A stretch of 9,219 nt of DNA, taken from positions 1 through 9,219 of the forward strand of contig JAQBWJ010000040.1 of assembly GCA_027625215.1 (NCBI GenBank), in the 5' to 3' direction. A program made the translations under genes and the position numbers. This document shows, one piece after another, positions 6,516 to 9,219 of the stretch. The notes beneath the pieces were generated by a model that was not told the DNA's origin, made no database searches, and saw only the letters and a list, made by a program, of their open reading frames with translations. Source of the stretch: Candidatus Poribacteria bacterium. GTDB lineage: Bacteria > Poribacteria > WGA-4E > GCA-2687025. How positions within the stretch are numbered: position 1 is the first letter of the stretch; each line of letters starts with the position of its first letter.

Positions 6516-7247
6516 CTACCACGACATGATCGGCGGCGATTCCAAGTTATCGAGCGAGGATGATTGTGACGGAAACGGGACCACGGCGTTTTCGTACGCC
6601 CACAAACCTTTTCTTTTTTTATGCGCCATCGCTTCATAGCGCTCGAACAATGGTTTATATTCAAAATCCTCCTGATCCACCTTTGCGTATCCCTGACGTA
6701 CAAGTTCCAGATTGATGAATAGACCGTCGGGATAGCGGTATAAATAACACCCCGAGTCGCGTTCCGTCGGATCAGTGTAAACGACCCATATATGTTCGTT
6801 GGCAAGCAGATTCCTGAGAAATTCATACGATTGAACGCGACAATACTCTCGCGCTCTCAATGAATCAATATGTTCTGATACGGTAACTCCTTTCAATCGA
6901 ATCGACCTACTGGTTGACATGCCGTCGTGGAATATCGGCATCCTCCGATTTATTCGAATGCGAATCGTTATACCATCTTCGATTGCGAGAACATGGTCTA
7001 TCGGTTTACCTTCTATCAGCGAATCAGGATAGCCCCTGTCTAGATGGGGGCGCCGCATCAAAACTGAAAAGATAGGACTACGATCGACCGATTGATACGG
7101 CTTAGGTACGACAATCGGCGACCGGCGATACGTGTGCATATATGGGTGCTGTACTTGGACGATCACATCAAATGGAATCAATTGAGATACTGAAAATGTC
7201 TGAATTACGATAAATAGCGCGAACGGAAGGTAATGAGCCGTCTTCAT
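6516..7247 (-). CDS. Exported SNase-like (thermonuclease-fold) protein, probably catalytically impaired
   Basis: The 243-residue protein has a hydrophobic signal-like N-terminus (MKTAHYLPFALFIVIQTFSV), an unassigned section of about 65 residues, and a thermonuclease/SNase-like OB-fold domain at about 85-217: IRLKGVTVSE (116-125), PDGLFINLELVRQGYAKV (173-190), YEAMAHKKRKGLW (204-216). By motif alignment to staphylococcal nuclease, R117 and E125 match R35 and E43 with the same spacing. The Ca-binding D40 and T41 become T122 and V123, and the R87 position falls on S165 or G166 in RDSGCYLYRY. Nuclease activity is therefore doubtful. The ATG has AGGAGG at 6-nt spacing. The gene is much more AT-rich than its neighbours and uses AT-rich codons, suggesting transfer. 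It reads toward the GH51 gene, 112 nt apart, with no functional link visible. Confidence 0.85.
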   Translation of the reverse strand: MKTAHYLPFALFIVIQTFSVSQLIPFDVIVQVQHPYMHTYRRSPIVVPKPYQSVDRSPIFSVLMRRPHLDRGYPDSLIEGKPIDHVLAIEDGITIRIRINRRMPIFHDGMSTSRSIRLKGVTVSEHIDSLRAREYCRVQSYEFLRNLLANEHIWVVYTDPTERDSGCYLYRYPDGLFINLELVRQGYAKVDQEDFEYKPLFERYEAMAHKKRKGLWAYENAVVPFPSQSSSLDNLESPPIMSW

Positions 7248-7253
7248 ATCGAA

Positions 7254-7259
7254 CCTCCT
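7254..7259 (-). promoter_or_regulatory. Consensus ribosome binding site of the SNase-like gene
   Basis: AGGAGG on the minus strand, 6 nt before ATG 7245-7247. It fixes the start of the SNase-like gene. It is the only perfect Shine-Dalgarno sequence at a supported start in the window; most neighbours have weak or no sites. Confidence 0.8.
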
Positions 7260-7411
7260 GACCTGTATTGAAGTTCTACGGAATTCGGTTCAGTCAGTGC
7301 AACGCTTGAGATCCTCAATCGAAAAGAATCTCCATTGCGTTTCAGTGCTTCACTACACTTACGTTGTAAGTTCCACAATTGAAATAACGGTGTAGTTCTG
7401 AGGCTCCTGCC

Positions 7412-7484
7412 GAAGAACCTCTAACCACGTTGGTTGGGTTGACGACGATGTGGTCTTAGTCAGCCCGTTGGGGCGAGGTTCTTC
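7412..7484. repeat. 73-nt imperfect cloverleaf-like dyad cluster
   Basis: GAAGAACCTC (7412-7421) pairs perfectly with GAGGTTCTTC (7475-7484). The enclosed 53 nt can form three further small arms: AACCA-CGT-TGGTT (7423-7435), TGAC/GTCA (7440-7443 with 7459-7462) and GCCC-GTTG-GGGC (7463-7474). The length recalls a tRNA, but there is no TTCRANT T-loop, no 7-bp acceptor and no CCA, so it is not a functional tRNA. It could be a structured RNA, a transposon end or chance pairing. Confidence 0.35.
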
Positions 7485-7517
7485 ACTATGTTCAGAGCAA
7501 CGCGATTACGACTTCAA

Positions 7518-7551
7518 TGAATGCACCACAATGAATATGATCTTGCATTCA
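7518..7551. repeat. Hairpin downstream of the right-hand operon
   Basis: Perfect 8-bp inverted repeat TGAATGCA (7518-7525) and TGCATTCA (7544-7551) with an 18-nt loop, beginning 33 nt beyond the stop of the last operon gene on the minus strand. The stem is AT-rich and no clean T-run follows, so terminator function is only a suggestion based on position. Confidence 0.3.
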
Positions 7552-7584
7552 AAATGACACGGAGTGGGTTGGTACGGCGGGTGA

Positions 7585-7860
7585 TTAGCGCGGCAAACCG
7601 AGCGATTCCAACTTCTTGCGGATCGTCCCGTCGATGAGGCGGCAGGGCATCGCCAGCGGTTTCTTGAGGATGGTGAGCGTCAGCGTCCGAGCGGGGCGAT
7701 CCACCTCGTACCGCGCTATCACACCGAGTTTCGAGATCGTCCCGATATCGCCCGCCACCTGAACGTCGTGCGAGGCGAGCCACTCGGTCAGGCGGGCGGA
7801 AACGTCGTCGCTGAACCCGTCGTAACGGAACGGCACGCACGCCGTTTTGTCGCCGTTCAT
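7585..7860 (-). CDS. Small hypothetical protein, last gene of the right-hand operon
   Basis: A 91-residue protein starting MNGDKTACVPFRYDGFSDD at ATG 7858-7860, just 2 nt after the stop of the gene before it. An in-frame TTG at 7864-7866 overlapping that stop is a less likely start. Neither start has a good Shine-Dalgarno sequence, which fits translational coupling. The N-terminal half is a helix (SARLTEWLASH, about 23-33), followed by alternating beta strands (GVIARYEVDR, ARTLTLTILKK) and a C-terminal helix (DGTIRKKLESLGL). This alpha-beta pattern with TLTLTILKKP recalls small polyhydroxyalkanoate-granule-type or sterol-carrier-like folds, but similarity is too slight to name a function. No signal peptide or membrane segment. 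Coding potential is good from codon bias and gene spacing; function unknown. Confidence 0.75.
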   Translation of the reverse strand: MNGDKTACVPFRYDGFSDDVSARLTEWLASHDVQVAGDIGTISKLGVIARYEVDRPARTLTLTILKKPLAMPCRLIDGTIRKKLESLGLPR

Positions 7861-7862
7861 CG

Positions 7863-8354
7863 TCAAAAGTCGTCGTCAAACGAGGGTTCGGGAAGCGGCG
7901 GCAGCGGCGGCTCGCGGTCGAAGCGCAGTTCGGGGACGGGCGCGTCGTGGTGGGTCGGCATCGACTGACCGACCGCGTCGATCAGTTTGCGGAGCGCCAC
8001 GTCGGTGCGATGAAGCGTCGGCATCGGCGGCAGTTTCGGCTCGTAGAGGGGAAACTCGTTGTCGGTCGGCTGAGGGATCGGGTCCATCGGGTAGAGGAAC
8101 GCCTCCTCCAGCAGACGGTTCAGCGGCTCTTGAAGGTTGCGCCACGCCTGTTCCCGCTTGCGCCGACCGAGAATATTCGACGTTTCCAGCGACCGCTCGA
8201 TGCCCCGACGCGCGTCCTCGATGCCCGCCTCAAGCGTGATGCCGAGCACGTCCGTCATCAACTCTCGCACGTCGCGCGGGTCGCGGATCAGTTGGACGGT
8301 CGGAATGTCCGATTTCGTGACGGGGCGGTCGCGTCGGTCTTTCATCTTATTCAT
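7863..8354 (-). CDS. Hypothetical protein with proline-rich tail, middle gene of operon
   Basis: A 163-residue protein beginning MNKMKDRRDRPVTK. ATG 8352-8354 overlaps the end of the TPR gene by 8 nt; ATG 8343-8345, 1 nt after that stop, is an equally possible start. Residues about 18-100 are predicted helical (PRDVRELMTDVLGITLEAG, ARRGIERSLETSNILG, REQAWRNLQEPLNRLLEEA). The remainder is low-complexity and proline-rich (PMDPIPQPTD, YEPKLPPMPTLHR, REPPLPPLPEPSFDDDF), suggesting a disordered linker and an acidic tail. Such tails often mediate protein-protein contacts. No signal peptide, membrane helix or known motif. The overlap and shared strand point to co-translation with the TPR protein, so the two may form a complex. 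I do not recognise a family. Confidence 0.8.
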   Translation of the reverse strand: MNKMKDRRDRPVTKSDIPTVQLIRDPRDVRELMTDVLGITLEAGIEDARRGIERSLETSNILGRRKREQAWRNLQEPLNRLLEEAFLYPMDPIPQPTDNEFPLYEPKLPPMPTLHRTDVALRKLIDAVGQSMPTHHDAPVPELRFDREPPLPPLPEPSFDDDF

Positions 8355-9219
8355 GGCTCCCGTCGTGGGCGTACCGCAGGAACAGCGTCGCAAGGCGGCG
8401 GTATTCCGGCGTTGAGCGGAGTTCGTGCGCGTCCGGCAGATCGAGGAACCGCGAGCAGCGCGACAATAGTTGCGCGTCCGCCGGGTTCGTCGAGAGCACC
8501 CGGTACGCCAGCGACAACGCCTCCCGCTGCGATTCAGGGCGCGGGTCCATCCACATGCGGTTCGCTTGTTCCATCATGAAGTTGGCGTAGGTCGTGGCGA
8601 TGCGGTGGCTTACGGGGTCGAGTTCGTGGGCGCGGGCGAAGTCGATCAACGCTTCGTTCAGCCTGCCGCGTTCCGCCGCGACGAGCCCGCGCCTCAGTCG
8701 GAGTTGCGCCGTCTCCTGTTGCAGCAGGACGTGATCGGGCGCGAGCGACAGCGTTTCGTGGAGCAGGTCGAGCGCCTCCGCGTCGTACTCCCCGAAGTAG
8801 GTGTTGTCCGTCGGGAGCACCGCTTTGCGTCCGAGCGTCACGAGCGACCGCGCTTGGAAGATCGTGATCTTCACAATAGAGGGTATCACCGAGTCGATCT
8901 TCGTCAGTTCGTAGACCCGTTTCAGCAGGTCGCGGGCTGAAGACGCTTCCTCGATGCGGTCTTGCGGCAGCCGCCTCGAACTGTCTTCGACTTCCGCGAC
9001 CAATCCGTCCGCGAACCGCGCGAACAGCGGTCGCCAATCCACTTGACCGATCAAGGCGGAATCGCTCACCTCCGACGCGCAGAGACGCGCCTTCAGCGTG
9101 ACTTCCAACCCCTCGCGCGGCGTTTTCACCAACGATTCCGCGTTGCGGGTCGCCAGGGCGAAGATGATGCGGGCGTAGCGGCGCGTTTCGGGGTCGCTGC
9201 TGTCGAACAGGCGTTGGGC
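8347..9219 (-). CDS. TPR-repeat protein, 5' partial
   Basis: The frame is open to the right edge (290 residues visible, beginning AQRLFDSSDPETRRYARIIF), so the TTG at 9130-9132 is not a start and the gene begins outside the window. The sequence is helical throughout. TPR-like units are recognisable near the end: DAEALDLLHETLSLAPD (about 147-163), GLVAAERGRLNEALIDFARAHELDP (about 178-202) and REALSLAYRVLSTNPAD (about 232-248). These have the usual W/L-G-Y-A-F-A-P spacing. The first 130 residues are helical but have no recognisable repeat. TPR arrays are protein-binding scaffolds, and here the ligand may be one of the two proteins encoded directly downstream. No membrane segment in the visible part; probably cytosolic, but the missing N-terminus could change that. 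Overlap of 8 nt with the next gene indicates an operon. Confidence 0.8.
   Translation of the reverse strand, partial: AQRLFDSSDPETRRYARIIFALATRNAESLVKTPREGLEVTLKARLCASEVSDSALIGQVDWRPLFARFADGLVAEVEDSSRRLPQDRIEEASSARDLLKRVYELTKIDSVIPSIVKITIFQARSLVTLGRKAVLPTDNTYFGEYDAEALDLLHETLSLAPDHVLLQQETAQLRLRRGLVAAERGRLNEALIDFARAHELDPVSHRIATTYANFMMEQANRMWMDPRPESQREALSLAYRVLSTNPADAQLLSRCSRFLDLPDAHELRSTPEYRRLATLFLRYAHDGSHE

Larger units (their letters stand above)
7248..7584. other. AT-richer non-coding spacer with several dyads
   Basis: About 340 nt between the right-hand operon and the SNase-like gene, both on the minus strand. I see no convincing coding sequence or tRNA. It holds ACTTAC-GTT-GTAAGT (7357-7371), TTGAG-ATC-CTCAA (7306-7318), a cloverleaf-like set of stems (7412-7484) and TGAATGCA/TGCATTCA (7518-7551). 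It must contain the end of the operon transcript and the promoter of the SNase-like gene. The best promoter guess is minus-strand TTGCAC (7298-7303) with TAGAAC (7274-7279), which is weak. Confidence 0.5.

Noticed and set aside
6404..6826. N-terminal extension of the GH51 frame (141 residues)
   Set aside because: It overlaps the SNase-like gene, has different composition and precedes the canonical MRTATVTLHPDFRIGD start; the frame is open by chance.
7412..7484. tRNA gene
   Set aside because: Length and arm number are suggestive, but the T-loop consensus, 7-bp acceptor stem and anticodon arm are absent.
7947..8579. Plus-strand open frame of 210 codons opposite the operon
   Set aside because: Antisense to two coupled minus-strand genes, Arg-rich and with no recognisable domain.
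1..9219. CRISPR array, rRNA, phage or complete insertion sequence
   Set aside because: No regularly spaced direct repeats, rRNA-like sequence, integrase or transposase frame could be seen.

Overview
The window is a G+C-rich bacterial chromosome segment. Two sampled 60-nt lines hand-count at about 60% G+C in the GH51 gene and 43% in the nuclease-like gene. Nothing fixes the taxon. The EAAT-like transporter, cytosolic GH51 arabinofuranosidase, PD40 propeller protein and several type II toxin-antitoxin (TA) modules would fit an environmental bacterium, perhaps of a planctomycete-, armatimonadete- or poribacterium-like group, but that is a guess.

Layout, left to right. 1-1460 (+) is the 3' part of a DAACS-family dicarboxylate/acidic amino acid:cation symporter with an unusual insertion of about 100 residues in the loop after TM3. 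A purine/pyrimidine-rich spacer with hairpins (about 1461-1595) separates it from an unrecognised helical protein (1596-2261, +). Then come four minus-strand loci that include most of the damage in the window: a membrane-anchored protein with a frameshift (2269-2828), a RelE/ParE toxin with an internal stop codon (2853-3095), its intact antitoxin (3092-3307, with a convincing promoter/operator), and a secreted six-repeat TolB-like propeller with a frameshift (3401-4341). Divergent from the propeller is a second antitoxin (4454-4687, +), followed by a 30-codon remnant of its toxin (4656-4748).

From 4898 the minus strand carries an intact GH51 alpha-L-arabinofuranosidase (4898-6403). Upstream of it lies an AT-richer, exported nuclease-fold (SNase-like) protein that appears to have lost catalytic residues (6516-7247). 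A 337-nt non-coding spacer full of dyads (7248-7584) follows. Finally there is a tightly coupled minus-strand operon of three poorly characterised genes (7585-9219): a TPR protein running off the right edge, a proline-rich-tailed protein and a 91-residue protein.

How the parts relate. The arabinofuranosidase and the transporter suggest use of plant- or algal-type polysaccharides and of acidic amino acids or dicarboxylates, but they are not in one operon. The middle of the window looks like a decaying accessory patch: two TA modules keep their antitoxins while both toxins are broken, and two neighbouring genes have single-base frameshifts that a one-base insertion would repair. Sequencing error can explain the two indels but not the toxin deletion, and it explains the nonsense codon less readily. 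I found no clear new defence or mobile system. The best leads are the toxin-dead TA pair, the extracytoplasmic insertion in the symporter, the probably inactive SNase-like protein and the uncharacterised right-hand operon.
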